Origin: Bacillota bacterium
Lineage (GTDB): Bacteria > Bacillota > Bacilli > Bacillales > Cytobacillaceae
NCBI GenBank assembly: GCA_030705745.1
Contig: JAUZPT010000143.1
Location: forward strand, 1 to 7,328
DNA length: 7,328 nt
Direction: 5' to 3'
Part shown: one piece after another, positions 1 through 6,203 of the stretch
Position numbering within the stretch: position 1 is the stretch's first letter
Layout: each line of letters starts with the position of its first letter
Made by a program: the position numbers and the translations under genes
The notes under the pieces: generated by a model
Seen by the model: the letters and a program-made list of their open reading frames with translations, nothing else
Databases searched by the model: none
Told to the model about the DNA's origin: nothing

Positions 1-206
1 AAATAGTGAAACGTGGGTAAAAGAGCCCGAAAGGTGGGAAAAGGGCTGTGAAACGTGGGTAAAAGATTCCGAAACGTGGGTAAATGCCGAAAATTAGTGG
101 GTAACGTGGAAATTTCCCCTTCCAGATACATATGTAAGGTTAAAAATTGTTCCTTAAAAAGGCTTTCGATAATGGATTGCACTAATAAGATGAAAAAATG
201 TATCAT
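1..206 (-). CDS. Possible heptapeptide-repeat small protein, 3' end outside window
   Basis: On the minus strand a frame is open from about 230 to the window edge, with an ATG at 206 and an AAGGAGG just ahead of it. It reads MIHFFILLVQSI at the start, a hydrophobic N-terminus, then about 20 non-repetitive residues. Heptads follow: LPTNFRH, LPTFRNL, LPTFHSP, FPTFRAL, LPTFHY. No stop interrupts at least 68 codons, including the AT-rich non-repeat half. That favours this strand over the plus strand, where the same repeats are open only to a TAG at 95-97. Against it, only 2 nt separate GGAGG from the ATG, which is too close for efficient initiation, and no good promoter is visible. Short hypothetical proteins with such repeats are, from memory, annotated in Bacillus genomes, but no function is known to me. 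It could equally be an untranslated tandem repeat that happens to be open. Confidence 0.3.
   Translation of the reverse strand, partial: MIHFFILLVQSIIESLFKEQFLTLHMYLEGEISTLPTNFRHLPTFRNLLPTFHSPFPTFRALLPTFHY
8..112. repeat. Five tandem 21-bp repeats
   Basis: The core GTGGG recurs at 13, 34, 55, 76 and 97, exactly 21 bp apart. Units 1, 3 and 4 begin with the same 14 bases, GAAACGTGGGTAAA, at 8, 50 and 71. Unit 2 (29-49) is degenerate (GAAAGGTGGGAAAA), and unit 5 (92-112) keeps mainly GTGGGTAA. The period is a multiple of three and of about two helical turns. It therefore fits either a heptapeptide-coding repeat or iterated protein-binding sites on one DNA face. The array may continue beyond the left edge. 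Confidence 0.85.
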
Positions 207-306
207 AACCTCCTTGTAATTGGAAATTCCTTATACCATTCGACTACTTTTTACTGTAAATTCCTTTTTTCTACAAAAAACTAATGTTAATTTAGCAAAT
301 ATTTTT

Positions 307-312
307 TATAAT
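307..312 (+). promoter_or_regulatory. Possible -10 element upstream of flhO
   Basis: A perfect TATAAT lies about 85 bp before the flhO start codon in an AT-rich stretch with A and T tracts upstream. No good TTGACA-like hexamer sits at 16-18 bp spacing. No sigma-D motif (TAAA then GCCGATAT) was found here either. Treat it as a candidate only. Transcription could also come from outside the window. Confidence 0.3.
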
Positions 313-397
313 GTAGATAAGTGTATTGAACGGGAAAAATAAAAGCCTTCCGTCCAAAAGCCAACTACTGTTTTTAGAAAACAAAGAGGTGCAAATC

Positions 398-1231
398 ATG
401 TTCAAGGGATTTTATACGGTTGCTTCCGGAATGCTGGCGCAGCAGCGCAGGACGGACATGCTGACGAACAATATGGCAAATGCAAATACTCCGGGATTTA
501 AAGCGGACCAATCTTCGATGAGGGCTTTTCCTGATATGCTCCTTCAGCGATTTGGCCAAACGGAAGTACCGGTAACTGACGGTTTAAAGCTGCCAAATAA
601 TACGGTTGTCGGACATCTTAACACTGGTGTATACATGCAGGAGGCAATGCCGAATTTTCTCCAGGGCGATCTGCAGCAAACCGAGAATAAAACAGATGTG
701 GCTTTAATGGATGTAAATGTTCCTGGAAAGGGCAATGGCGGGAAAGGATCGTTGTTTTTCACGGTCCAGAACCAAAATGGAGAAAAACGCTACACCAGAA
801 ACGGGAATTTCACACTCGATTCGCAGGGATTTTTAACAGCTGGTAACGGATTTTACGTCCTGGACGATAAAGGACAGCGAATCCACCAGGCAAATGATCA
901 GTTTACCATCAGTGAATCAGGCGATTTGACCGGAAAAAATGGAGAACGTGCGCACCTGGGAATTGGTTATGCTGAAAATCCAAATCGAATGATTAAAGAA
1001 GCAGACGGCCTGTACCGCACGGAAACCGGAACTCCGCTTGTCGATGCATCCACACGTCCCGACGTTCGATTTAAAACACAGCAGGGCTTTCTTGAACGCT
1101 CCAACGTCGATGAAAGCCGGACAATGACCGATATGCTGTCTGCCTACAGAGCGTTCGAAGCGAACCAAAAGGTGCTTCAAGCCTATGACAAAAGCATGGA
1201 TGAAGCAGTGAATCAAGTAGGTAAGGTTTAA
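398..1231 (+). CDS. flhO: Flagellar hook-basal body protein FlhO (FlgF/FlgG family)
   Basis: A 277-residue extracellular axial protein of the flagellar rod/hook family, exported by the flagellar type III apparatus and not by a signal peptide. The N-terminus (residues 1-38) carries the rod signature, with SGMLAQQ, the LTNNMANANTPGFKA motif and no cleavable leader. The C-terminus (about 235-277) carries the partner helix SNVDESRTMTDMLSAYRAFE. These ends form the coiled-coil core of the axial structure, and the middle is the variable outer domain. The ATG at 398 is chosen because AAGAGGTG (385-391 region) precedes it and family similarity starts there. An in-frame TTG at 326 would add 24 unrelated residues. 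flhP follows after 167 bp. In B. subtilis flhO and flhP lie together downstream of mbl. Here no mbl sequence appears in the 397 bp upstream. Assignment as FlhO and not another FlgG paralogue rests on gene order. Confidence 0.88.
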   Translation: MFKGFYTVASGMLAQQRRTDMLTNNMANANTPGFKADQSSMRAFPDMLLQRFGQTEVPVTDGLKLPNNTVVGHLNTGVYMQEAMPNFLQGDLQQTENKTDVALMDVNVPGKGNGGKGSLFFTVQNQNGEKRYTRNGNFTLDSQGFLTAGNGFYVLDDKGQRIHQANDQFTISESGDLTGKNGERAHLGIGYAENPNRMIKEADGLYRTETGTPLVDASTRPDVRFKTQQGFLERSNVDESRTMTDMLSAYRAFEANQKVLQAYDKSMDEAVNQVGKV

Positions 1232-1398
1232 TACGCGAATTTCTTGATAAAGTATAATACTCTAACTCCTTGATATAGTAGGATAGTTTTAAAATAAATT
1301 TTGCTTGTTTTTTTAAAAGAAAAGATTTCATTCCCAAAATGGGGCAGACTTTATCATACAGTATTAAAAATAACGCACTCGGCAATAGGGGGAGCTAA

Positions 1399-2229
1399 AT
1401 GAACAGCTCGATGATTACCGCGACAAATACATTGAATCAATTGCAAAAGCAAATGGACTTAATCAGCAATAACTTGGCCAATTTGGATACAACAGGGTAT
1501 AAAAGCAGACAGGCTACGTTTACAGACTTGCTTTATAGCGAATTCAACAACCAGCCAAATACGAACGCGGAAACGAATCGCCTTACCCCGAATGGAATCC
1601 GTCAAGGAGTAGGAGCGAAACTTGGACAGGTGCAAATCAATATGAGCCAGGGAAGCTTGAAATCGACCTCCAATCCCCTAGATTTGGCGATGCAAAAGGA
1701 AGGGCAATATTTTGCAGTGCTTGTCCAGAACGGTCCAAAGAGTTCGACGCAATATACGCGTGACGGTTCCTTTTCCGTATCTCCCGTATCACAAAAGGAA
1801 GTCATGCTCGTCAACAGTGCGGGAAATCCGATTCTTGATGAAAACAGTCATCCGATCACTTTCTCGAAAGATGCAAGTAATTATAAAGTGGACGAAACAG
1901 GCAAGTTGTCGGTTAAGTTGGGCAACGGGAAGACACAATCCTTTAATCTTGGCGTAATTCAAATTAATAAACCGCAATTTTTTGAGCAAAAAGGGAATAA
2001 TTTAATTGGGCTGTCAGAAAATGTACCGCAAACGGCAGGTGTTTTCACACAAATGAACGGTGCCCTTCGCAATCAAATTTCGGTAGGGCAGGGAATGCTT
2101 GAACAATCGAATGTCGATATGTCGAAGGAAATGACAGACCTTTTGAACGTGCAACGCTCATACCAATTCCAGTCGAGATCCATTACAATGGCGGATCAAA
2201 TGATGGGATTGGTCAACGGAATCCGTTAA
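1399..2229 (+). CDS. flhP: Flagellar hook-basal body protein FlhP (FlgF/FlgG family)
   Basis: A 276-residue paralogue of the preceding gene. The N-terminal rod domain (residues 1-36) holds the motif LISNNLANLDTTGYKS. The C-terminal domain (about 231-276) reads LEQSNVDMSKEMTDLLNVQR and then an amphipathic helix ending in MMGLVNGIR. No signal peptide or membrane span is seen, as expected for export through the flagellar channel. The start is set by the GGGGGAG ribosome binding site at 1388-1394. The next gene begins 14 bp after the stop, and its Shine-Dalgarno overlaps this stop codon, so the two are very likely cotranscribed. The protein probably forms part of the distal rod or hook-basal body together with FlhO. 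The paralogue name rests on its position as second gene of the pair. Confidence 0.88.
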   Translation: MNSSMITATNTLNQLQKQMDLISNNLANLDTTGYKSRQATFTDLLYSEFNNQPNTNAETNRLTPNGIRQGVGAKLGQVQINMSQGSLKSTSNPLDLAMQKEGQYFAVLVQNGPKSSTQYTRDGSFSVSPVSQKEVMLVNSAGNPILDENSHPITFSKDASNYKVDETGKLSVKLGNGKTQSFNLGVIQINKPQFFEQKGNNLIGLSENVPQTAGVFTQMNGALRNQISVGQGMLEQSNVDMSKEMTDLLNVQRSYQFQSRSITMADQMMGLVNGIR

Positions 2230-2243
2230 AGGAGAATGACTTC

Positions 2244-2513
2244 ATGCCTGTGAATGACAACCGGTCAACAACGCGCGAACAATTTAAAAAGGCGAAAAAC
2301 CAGGATGAGAAAAAACCTCAAGAACGCATAAAATGGGATGTTCGATTGTTTCCAATCTGGCTTCGCCTTATTGTGCTGTTTGTGGCTTTGATTGGTGTAT
2401 TGCTCACAGGGGCGGTTGTCGGTTACAGCGTGGTCGGCAAGGGAAAAATGGCCGACGCATTGAAGATGGAGACATGGGCGCATATCCACGATCTTGTCGT
2501 AAAAGAAAAATAA
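2244..2513 (+). CDS. EpuA-family small membrane protein ('RNA polymerase subunit beta' in name only)
   Basis: An 89-residue protein. Residues 1-35 are hydrophilic and rich in Lys, Arg, Gln and Glu. One membrane span follows at about 38-65 (PIWLRLIVLFVALIGVLL), and then the conserved tail GYSVVGKGKMADALKMETW. Charge distribution suggests the N-terminus is inside and the tail outside the cell. The family (Pfam EpuA) is commonly labelled DNA-directed RNA polymerase subunit beta. Nothing here resembles catalytic RpoB, which is over 1,100 residues, so the label should not be taken literally. The start is supported by AAAGGAGAA (2228-2236) at a good distance, overlapping the flhP stop. The gene ends 3 bp before an intrinsic terminator, making it the last gene of the flhOP unit. 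Its role is unknown to me. Position suggests expression with flagellar genes. Confidence 0.8.
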   Translation: MPVNDNRSTTREQFKKAKNQDEKKPQERIKWDVRLFPIWLRLIVLFVALIGVLLTGAVVGYSVVGKGKMADALKMETWAHIHDLVVKEK

Positions 2514-2515
2514 TC

Positions 2516-2546
2516 AGGAAGGGAGACACGTTTTCCCTTCCTTTTT
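2516..2546 (+). terminator. Intrinsic terminator of the flhO-flhP-EpuA unit
   Basis: A 9-bp perfect stem (AGGAAGGGA at 2516-2524 with TCCCTTCCT at 2534-2542) has a 9-nt loop and runs into a T tract (2542-2546). It directly follows the stop of the EpuA-family gene and insulates fabZ from upstream transcription. Confidence 0.85.
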
Positions 2547-2585
2547 GTATATCGTTAATAGTAAAATAAATATAAACACCTATTA

Positions 2586-2602
2586 CTAGGAGGAGGTACT
2601 AA
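2586..2602 (+). promoter_or_regulatory. Half-site resembling a FapR operator overlapping the fabZ ribosome binding site
   Basis: GGTACTAA at 2595-2602 equals one half of the palindromic FapR operator as I remember it (TTAGTACC-N-GGTACTAA). The other half (2586-2593, CTAGGAGG) matches at 4 of 8 positions and is constrained by the Shine-Dalgarno. FapR represses fatty-acid synthesis genes in Bacillus, which would suit fabZ. The match is imperfect and fabZ is not a classical member of the regulon. Confidence 0.2.
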
Positions 2603-2603
2603 T

Positions 2604-3038
2604 ATGCTTGATGTCACACAGATAAAAGAAATCATTCCTCATCGTTATCCATTTTTGCTCGTTGATAAAATTTTGGAGTTGGAGGAAGGTCAAAAAGCGG
2701 TTGGCATTAAAAATGTGACTGCCAATGAAGAGTTTTTCAATGGCCATTTTCCGGACTATCAAGTTATGCCTGGCGTATTAATCGTGGAGGCGCTCGCTCA
2801 GGTTGGGGCCGTAGCAATGCTAATAAAAGAGGAAAACAAAGGCCGTCTTGCATTCTTTGCAGGCATTGACAGCTGCCGTTTTAAAAAGCAAGTAAAACCG
2901 GGAGACCAGCTCCGCCTTGAAGTGGAAATCATCCGTCTCCGCGGGCCAATTGGCAAAGGAAAAGCCGTCGCAACCGTCGATGGCGAAATCGCCTGCGAAG
3001 CGGAAATCACCTTTGCGCTGGGCGAGAAAAAGGAATAG
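2604..3038 (+). CDS. fabZ: 3-hydroxyacyl-[acyl-carrier-protein] dehydratase FabZ
   Basis: A cytosolic type II fatty-acid synthase enzyme that removes water from 3-hydroxyacyl-ACP to give trans-2-enoyl-ACP. The protein has 144 residues, the usual FabZ length, and one hot-dog fold. Family landmarks are all present: [13 protein letters not shown] (residues 11-23), the catalytic His48 in [14 protein letters not shown], and the catalytic Glu62 in VEALAQVGA. The central hot-dog helix follows these, then [11 protein letters not shown] near residue 93. The start is set by AGGAGGAGG (2588-2596) seven bases before the ATG, one of the strongest ribosome binding sites in the window. It stands alone between two terminators, so it should have its own promoter. 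I see only poor candidates in 2547-2580 (TATAAA at 2571 without a proper -35). In B. subtilis fabZ also lies downstream of flhP. Confidence 0.96.
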   Translation: MLDVTQIKEIIPHRYPFLLVDKILELEEGQKAVGIKNVTANEEFFNGHFPDYQVMPGVLIVEALAQVGAVAMLIKEENKGRLAFFAGIDSCRFKKQVKPGDQLRLEVEIIRLRGPIGKGKAVATVDGEIACEAEITFALGEKKE

Positions 3039-3080
3039 GCGATTTTCGGAGATATTTCAATTAGTTTTATCGAGAAAAAC

Positions 3081-3098
3081 GACCTTCAACAAAAGGTC
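3081..3098 (-). terminator. Second, weaker hairpin downstream of the chemoreceptor gene
   Basis: GACCTT (3081-3086) pairs with AAGGTC (3093-3098) around a 6-nt loop. Read on the minus strand the stem is followed by GTTTTT, so it could act as a backup terminator for the chemoreceptor transcript beyond the main one at 3131-3162. On the plus strand no T tract follows. Confidence 0.4.
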
Positions 3099-3130
3099 AC
3101 CAAAATAGCATTCCTTATAAATGGCTACAA

Positions 3131-3162
3131 AAAAAATCGTCCTTCGAAAAGGACGATTTTTT
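3131..3162. terminator. Bidirectional intrinsic terminator between fabZ and the chemoreceptor
   Basis: ATCGTCCTT (3136-3144) pairs with AAGGACGAT (3149-3157) around a CGAA loop. The flanking A tract (3131-3135) and T tract (3158-3162) extend the stem to 14 bp and give a U tract on either strand. It serves the two convergent genes. Confidence 0.92.
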
Positions 3163-3181
3163 CTTCGGAGTAACCCCACTC

Positions 3182-4873
3182 TTACAACTTAAACTGCGAA
3201 ACGACAGATTGGAGCTCTTCAGCTAGACGGGTCAGGCCAAGTGCGGAAGAAGTCACTTCTTCCATTGTAGCCACCTGCTCTTCGGTCGCAGCGGAGCTTT
3301 CTTGATTCGCAAAAGCAACTTCCTCAGAAATACCCTTTACGTTCTCAATCGCACCGACGATCGATTTGCTTTGCGCCGTCAGTTCTTCGACAGCGGAAGA
3401 AACCTCATGTACTTTGTACGAAACATCCTCTATTGAACTAGAAATATTCACAAAGGCGTTATGCGCTTCCTGTGTGGACAGCAAGCCTTTTTCAACCAAA
3501 TTGTTACCGCTTTGAACAGCTTCGATCGCCTGCTCCGTTTCTTTTTGCACAACATGAATCATGCTGGCAATTTTGACAGCCGAATTCTTCGATTGCTCCG
3601 CAAGCTTTCTGACCTCATCCGCTACAACCGCGAAGCCTTTGCCATGTTCGCCGGCGCGCGCCGCTTCGATGGCCGCGTTTAATGCGAGCAGATTTGTCTG
3701 TTCAGCAATGCTCGTAATGAGGGAAGCAATTCCGTTGATTTCCTGCGAGCGGCTGCCCAAATTTGAAACGATTTTCGACGTTTCTTCAAAAGAAACATTG
3801 ATTTCGTGCATATGCGATACGACCGATTCTACCGACTTTGCGCCGTCACGTGTCAGATTTGTCGCGTTTTCCGTCGAGTGAAGCATGCTCTCGCTCGATT
3901 CGGCAATTTGCTGGATGCCTGCTGCCATTTCTTGAACAGACGAGGAGGCTTCCTCGAAATAGTTCAATTGCTGCTCGGAGCCGGAAGCGGTATGCTGCAC
4001 AGCACTGGCAATTTGCTCTGCTGCCCTCGTGCTCTGCTCATTGCTCGCAAGCATTTGCTCACTCGCAGATGCCACTTGAACCGAGGAATCATACACCTTT
4101 CCTATCAACTCTTTTAAATTGTGCAACAGCTGATTGAGTGCCTGAGAAAGAAGTCCAACTTCGTCCTTGCTGCGCACTTTCACATTGGAAACCGTTAAAT
4201 CGCCGTCCGCTAATTTTTTAAGAACATCTGCAACAGCAATCACTGGTTTGGAAAGCAGGTGACTGACGACGAACGCAACGCTGATACCGACAATGAGTGC
4301 AAGTACGCTGATGGCAAGAATTGTGTTTTTTACCGCCGCAATTTGTTGATTAAGATCGTCGCGGTCCTTTTTCATTTTCTCTGTTTTAAATTTTACGACA
4401 TTTTCAGCTGCAGCTTGGAAATTGTCACCCGCAAGCTTTGCGTCCGTCGTTGCTAGGCTTATATAGGCATCTGTTTCGTTTGCCTTTTTCAAATCGATTT
4501 CCTTATTAACAATTTGTAGATATTGGTTTTGTGCCAGCCTCATTTTTTCCAACAGCTTTTGGCCAGTCGGATCGGTTTCAGCATCTTCAAGCATTTTCAT
4601 CGGCTTGGTGAATTTCGAAAAAGCAATCGAGTAGGTTGTCATGGATGCATCATCTTTTGATAAAAGAAACGCACTGACCGCATTCGACTGTTTGAATAGC
4701 TCTGCTTTATAGTTATAAATAGTACTAACCTGTTTGGCATCCCCATCAAGCATTTTGCTGTACATGCTATCTATCTTGCTGATTTCGAAATTGCCGATTC
4801 CCACGATCCCACCCAATAATAAAAGAACGGATAAAAAACCGCCAATCAATTTTTTTCGAATAGTAAATCTCAT
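3182..4873 (-). CDS. Methyl-accepting chemotaxis protein (transmembrane chemoreceptor)
   Basis: A 563-residue membrane receptor that senses ligand outside the cell and controls the CheA/CheW kinase. The first membrane span is at about 9-27. An extracellular four-helix-bundle-type sensor of about 155 residues (30-183) follows, then a second span at about 184-205 ([20 protein letters not shown]). The HAMP linker is at about 206-260 ([19 protein letters not shown]). The rest is a long cytoplasmic coiled coil whose hairpin tip, [19 protein letters not shown] (391-409), is the kinase-contacting signature. Glu/Gln-Ala-Ser patches near 305-315 and 525-535 look like methylation sites. There is no CheR-tethering pentapeptide at the end (SQFKL). 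The ATG at 4873 has GAGG eight bases upstream. It is a single-gene unit between two terminators. The ligand cannot be told, because the sensor domain lacks a recognisable PAS or Cache signature. Confidence 0.95.
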   Translation of the reverse strand: MRFTIRKKLIGGFLSVLLLLGGIVGIGNFEISKIDSMYSKMLDGDAKQVSTIYNYKAELFKQSNAVSAFLLSKDDASMTTYSIAFSKFTKPMKMLEDAETDPTGQKLLEKMRLAQNQYLQIVNKEIDLKKANETDAYISLATTDAKLAGDNFQAAAENVVKFKTEKMKKDRDDLNQQIAAVKNTILAISVLALIVGISVAFVVSHLLSKPVIAVADVLKKLADGDLTVSNVKVRSKDEVGLLSQALNQLLHNLKELIGKVYDSSVQVASASEQMLASNEQSTRAAEQIASAVQHTASGSEQQLNYFEEASSSVQEMAAGIQQIAESSESMLHSTENATNLTRDGAKSVESVVSHMHEINVSFEETSKIVSNLGSRSQEINGIASLITSIAEQTNLLALNAAIEAARAGEHGKGFAVVADEVRKLAEQSKNSAVKIASMIHVVQKETEQAIEAVQSGNNLVEKGLLSTQEAHNAFVNISSSIEDVSYKVHEVSSAVEELTAQSKSIVGAIENVKGISEEVAFANQESSAATEEQVATMEEVTSSALGLTRLAEELQSVVSQFKL

Positions 4874-4895
4874 AGGATGTCCTCATTTCTTACAA

Positions 4896-4911
4896 TTTAT
4901 ACATAATTATA
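4896..4911 (-). promoter_or_regulatory. Candidate -10 elements of the chemoreceptor gene
   Basis: On the minus strand TATAAT (4911-4906) and TATAAA (4901-4896) lie 23-38 bp before the start codon. Neither has a convincing -35 at normal spacing, and I see no sigma-D motif, which many motility genes use. Either hexamer could be the true -10. Confidence 0.3.
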
Positions 4912-4919
4912 TACTGATT

Positions 4920-4928
4920 TTGTCGAAC
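4920..4928 (+). promoter_or_regulatory. 0A-box-like site in the chemoreceptor promoter region
   Basis: TTGTCGAAC matches the Spo0A box (TTGTCGAAA; core TGNCGAA) at 8 of 9 positions with an intact core. It lies where the spacer or -35 of the chemoreceptor promoter should be, so a bound regulator would more likely repress. A single site could be chance. Confidence 0.3.
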
Positions 4929-5032
4929 AATGTGAAAAAATAAAAAATTTTGAAGAAATTTTTTCGTTATTGCTGTAAAAAAACGATGGGAAAATCAAAC
5001 CGCTCATAAGGAAGCCATAAATCAAAATGCCC

Positions 5033-5071
5033 GCAAAAAAAATAACCGGAAAACCCGGTTATTTTTTTTGC
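5033..5071. terminator. Bidirectional terminator between ywpF and the chemoreceptor upstream region
   Basis: A perfect 17-bp stem (5033-5049 with 5055-5071) has a 5-nt loop. Its inner part is TAACCGG/CCGGTTA and its outer part is eight A paired with eight T. On the minus strand it follows the ywpF stop by about 40 bp and ends that transcript before the chemoreceptor promoter. Confidence 0.92.
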
Positions 5072-5108
5072 ATTACAGCCTCACATTGGGCGAATGATGC
5101 ACGCATGG

Positions 5109-5528
5109 TTATTTTAGCAAAGGCTTGCGTTTGATTTGCTCCTTAAAGGCGGTGAGCAATTCTTCGCCGTGCAATCCTTTTTCGAGCAGGCGTTCCAAAA
5201 GAAGTTCCGAATATTCGTTTCTCGACCTGCGTAAATGTCCTTCAAGCATAATGCTCATCTTATTCGTGAATTTTTTCAATGATGAAATCCTAGTTTGAAA
5301 GTAGGCGGGATCATTTTCCTTTTTCGTGATAACGACCTGCACGATAATATCCTTTTCTTGTCCGTCAAATTTTTGCAGCTGATCATAATGGGAAAGGTCA
5401 GTGTAAGCTTCAATCAGCCAGGTGGAATTTTCGTCCTCCTTGTTGATGATTAATCCATCCTCGAGCGGAATATTGATGATCGTGTCATCTTCCAACAAAT
5501 TCAGCGAGATTAACTTAAACGTTTTCAT
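5109..5528 (-). CDS. ywpF: YwpF-like protein
   Basis: A 139-residue soluble protein with no signal peptide or membrane span. The N-terminal half (1-70) alternates short hydrophobic strands (MKTFKLISLNLL, TIINIPLEDGLIINKED, DIIVQVVITKKE) and looks like a beta-rich domain. The C-terminal half (80-139) is helical and ends basic (EQIKRKPLLK). The match to YwpF comes from length, this sequence pattern and above all location. In B. subtilis ywpF lies just before ywpG and ssbB, in the same neighbourhood as flhO-flhP and fabZ. The family's biochemical role is not established to my knowledge. The ATG at 5528 has GGGAGG (5536-5541) seven bases upstream. It is transcribed alone, divergently from ssbB, and stops at the 17-bp stem terminator. 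Confidence 0.8.
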   Translation of the reverse strand: MKTFKLISLNLLEDDTIINIPLEDGLIINKEDENSTWLIEAYTDLSHYDQLQKFDGQEKDIIVQVVITKKENDPAYFQTRISSLKKFTNKMSIMLEGHLRRSRNEYSELLLERLLEKGLHGEELLTAFKEQIKRKPLLK

Positions 5529-5612
5529 CGGTACCTCCCGGTAATTATTATATGCTCCGCAACACGCCTTTTCACTGGCTGCAGGTGCTTTATATCAAAA
5601 TCAACTGCCTAA

Positions 5613-5621
5613 ATTATAACA
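5613..5621 (-). promoter_or_regulatory. Extended -10 promoter for ywpF
   Basis: On the minus strand TGTTATAAT (5621-5613) is a perfect extended -10 (TG-N-TATAAT). No good -35 hexamer is found, which extended -10 promoters tolerate. The predicted transcript start near 5606 leaves an untranslated leader of about 80 nt before ywpF. Confidence 0.5.
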
Positions 5622-5649
5622 TAATCCCGAAAAAGAGCATGCTTGCAGA

Positions 5650-5672
5650 TTGTCGAAAAATAGTTGTCGAAA
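5650..5672 (+). promoter_or_regulatory. Two tandem Spo0A boxes between ywpF and ssbB
   Basis: TTGTCGAAA occurs at 5650-5658 and again at 5664-5672, both perfect 9-mers matching the Spo0A-box consensus. Their 14-bp start-to-start distance is longer than the roughly 10-bp spacing of classic tandem 0A boxes. They lie about 44-66 bp upstream of the predicted ywpF start and about 130 bp upstream of the ssbB promoter, so ywpF is the likelier target. Confidence 0.45.
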
Positions 5673-5708
5673 CGTCCGTTTTTCAGAAGAAAATAAAATT
5701 CATCCTTG

Positions 5709-5773
5709 AAAATTGAATTTTCGCTTAGGTAAGTTTCATTTTTCACAATAAAAAACAAGGAAAATTAAATTTT
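5709..5773 (+). promoter_or_regulatory. ComK-type AT boxes upstream of ssbB
   Basis: Two perfect AAAA-N5-TTTT boxes, 5709-5721 (AAAATTGAATTTT) and 5761-5773 (AAAATTAAATTTT), are separated by 39 bp. A degenerate box at 5730-5742 (TAAGTTTCATTTT) lies 8 bp from the first and 18 bp from the second, both spacings known for ComK box pairs. Box 2 ends seven bases before the candidate -35. In B. subtilis ssbB is a ComK-activated competence gene, which supports this reading. AT-rich DNA gives such motifs by chance fairly often. Confidence 0.55.
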
Positions 5774-5780
5774 GGTACTT

Positions 5781-5809
5781 TTACAAAAGGAAAGGACCGG
5801 CGCTATGAT
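5781..5809 (+). promoter_or_regulatory. Candidate sigma-A promoter of ssbB
   Basis: TATGAT (5804-5809) is a good -10, with TTACAA (5781-5786) 17 bp upstream as a weak -35. A weak -35 immediately downstream of ComK boxes is what an activator-dependent promoter would look like. The leader to the ssbB ATG would be about 25 nt. Confidence 0.45.
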
Positions 5810-5840
5810 AAAAGCATCAAATTGAGAGGAGAGGTAGCAA

Positions 5841-6203
5841 ATGATTAATCAGGTGACACTTGTCGGAAGGCTCACGCGCGATCCAGAACTGAAAATGACA
5901 ACAGAAGGAACACCGGTAACGAACGTTATTCTGGCTGTAAATCGCCATTATCGAAACCATAATGGAGAAATTGAAGCAGATTTTGTGCATTGCACACTTT
6001 GGAAAAAGGCGGCTGAAAACACCGTTCAGTATTGCCGTAAAGGGTCGGTCTTAGGCATTACCGGTAAAATTCAAACGCGCAATTATGAAAACAGCGAAGG
6101 AAAAAAAGTGTATGTGACAGAAGTGGTAGCAGAAACCGTGCGCTTTTTAAGCGGCAAACCGCAAGAAGCCGGGATAAAGGAGGCAGCACCAGTTGGCTCA
6201 TAA
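5841..6203 (+). CDS. ssbB: Single-stranded DNA-binding protein SsbB
   Basis: A 120-residue SSB that coats single-stranded DNA as an oligomer of OB folds. The OB domain covers about residues 1-104: MINQVTLVGRLTRDPELK, then VTNVILAVNRHY, then DFVHCTLWKKAAENTVQY with the DNA-stacking Trp54, then GSVLGITGKIQTRNYE. The remaining 16 residues end in PVGS. The acidic DDDIPF-type tail that recruits partner proteins in the replicative SsbA is absent. Short length, no tail, AT boxes upstream and a neighbouring ywpF identify it as the SsbB type. In B. subtilis that paralogue protects incoming single strands during natural transformation. The ATG follows GGAGAGG (5828-5834). Its last 11 bases overlap the next gene, pointing to translational coupling. 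Confidence 0.93.
   Translation: MINQVTLVGRLTRDPELKMTTEGTPVTNVILAVNRHYRNHNGEIEADFVHCTLWKKAAENTVQYCRKGSVLGITGKIQTRNYENSEGKKVYVTEVVAETVRFLSGKPQEAGIKEAAPVGS

Noticed and set aside
2..97. Plus-strand reading of the 21-bp repeats (ETWVK heptads)
   Set aside because: Stops at a TAG within unit 5 and has no continuation. The minus strand stays open much further. It could still be the 3' end of a gene entering from the left.
326..397. In-frame TTG extension of flhO adding 24 residues
   Set aside because: Similarity to rod proteins begins at the ATG at 398, which has its own AAGAGGTG. The extension is lysine-rich and not expected in an exported axial protein.
1244..1298. TTGATA and TATAAT motifs as an internal flhP promoter
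   Set aside because: No pair of hexamers has 16-18 bp spacing with good matches. The elements are scattered in AT-rich DNA.
3461..4137. Plus-strand open frames opposite the chemoreceptor gene
   Set aside because: They are antisense to a full-length, clearly conserved receptor and show no recognisable domain or credible ribosome binding site.
5708..5722. 15-bp dyad GAAAATT-G-AATTTTC as a CodY box
   Set aside because: The CodY consensus has the opposite order of arms (AATTTTC before GAAAATT). The AAAA-N5-TTTT reading as a ComK box fits exactly.
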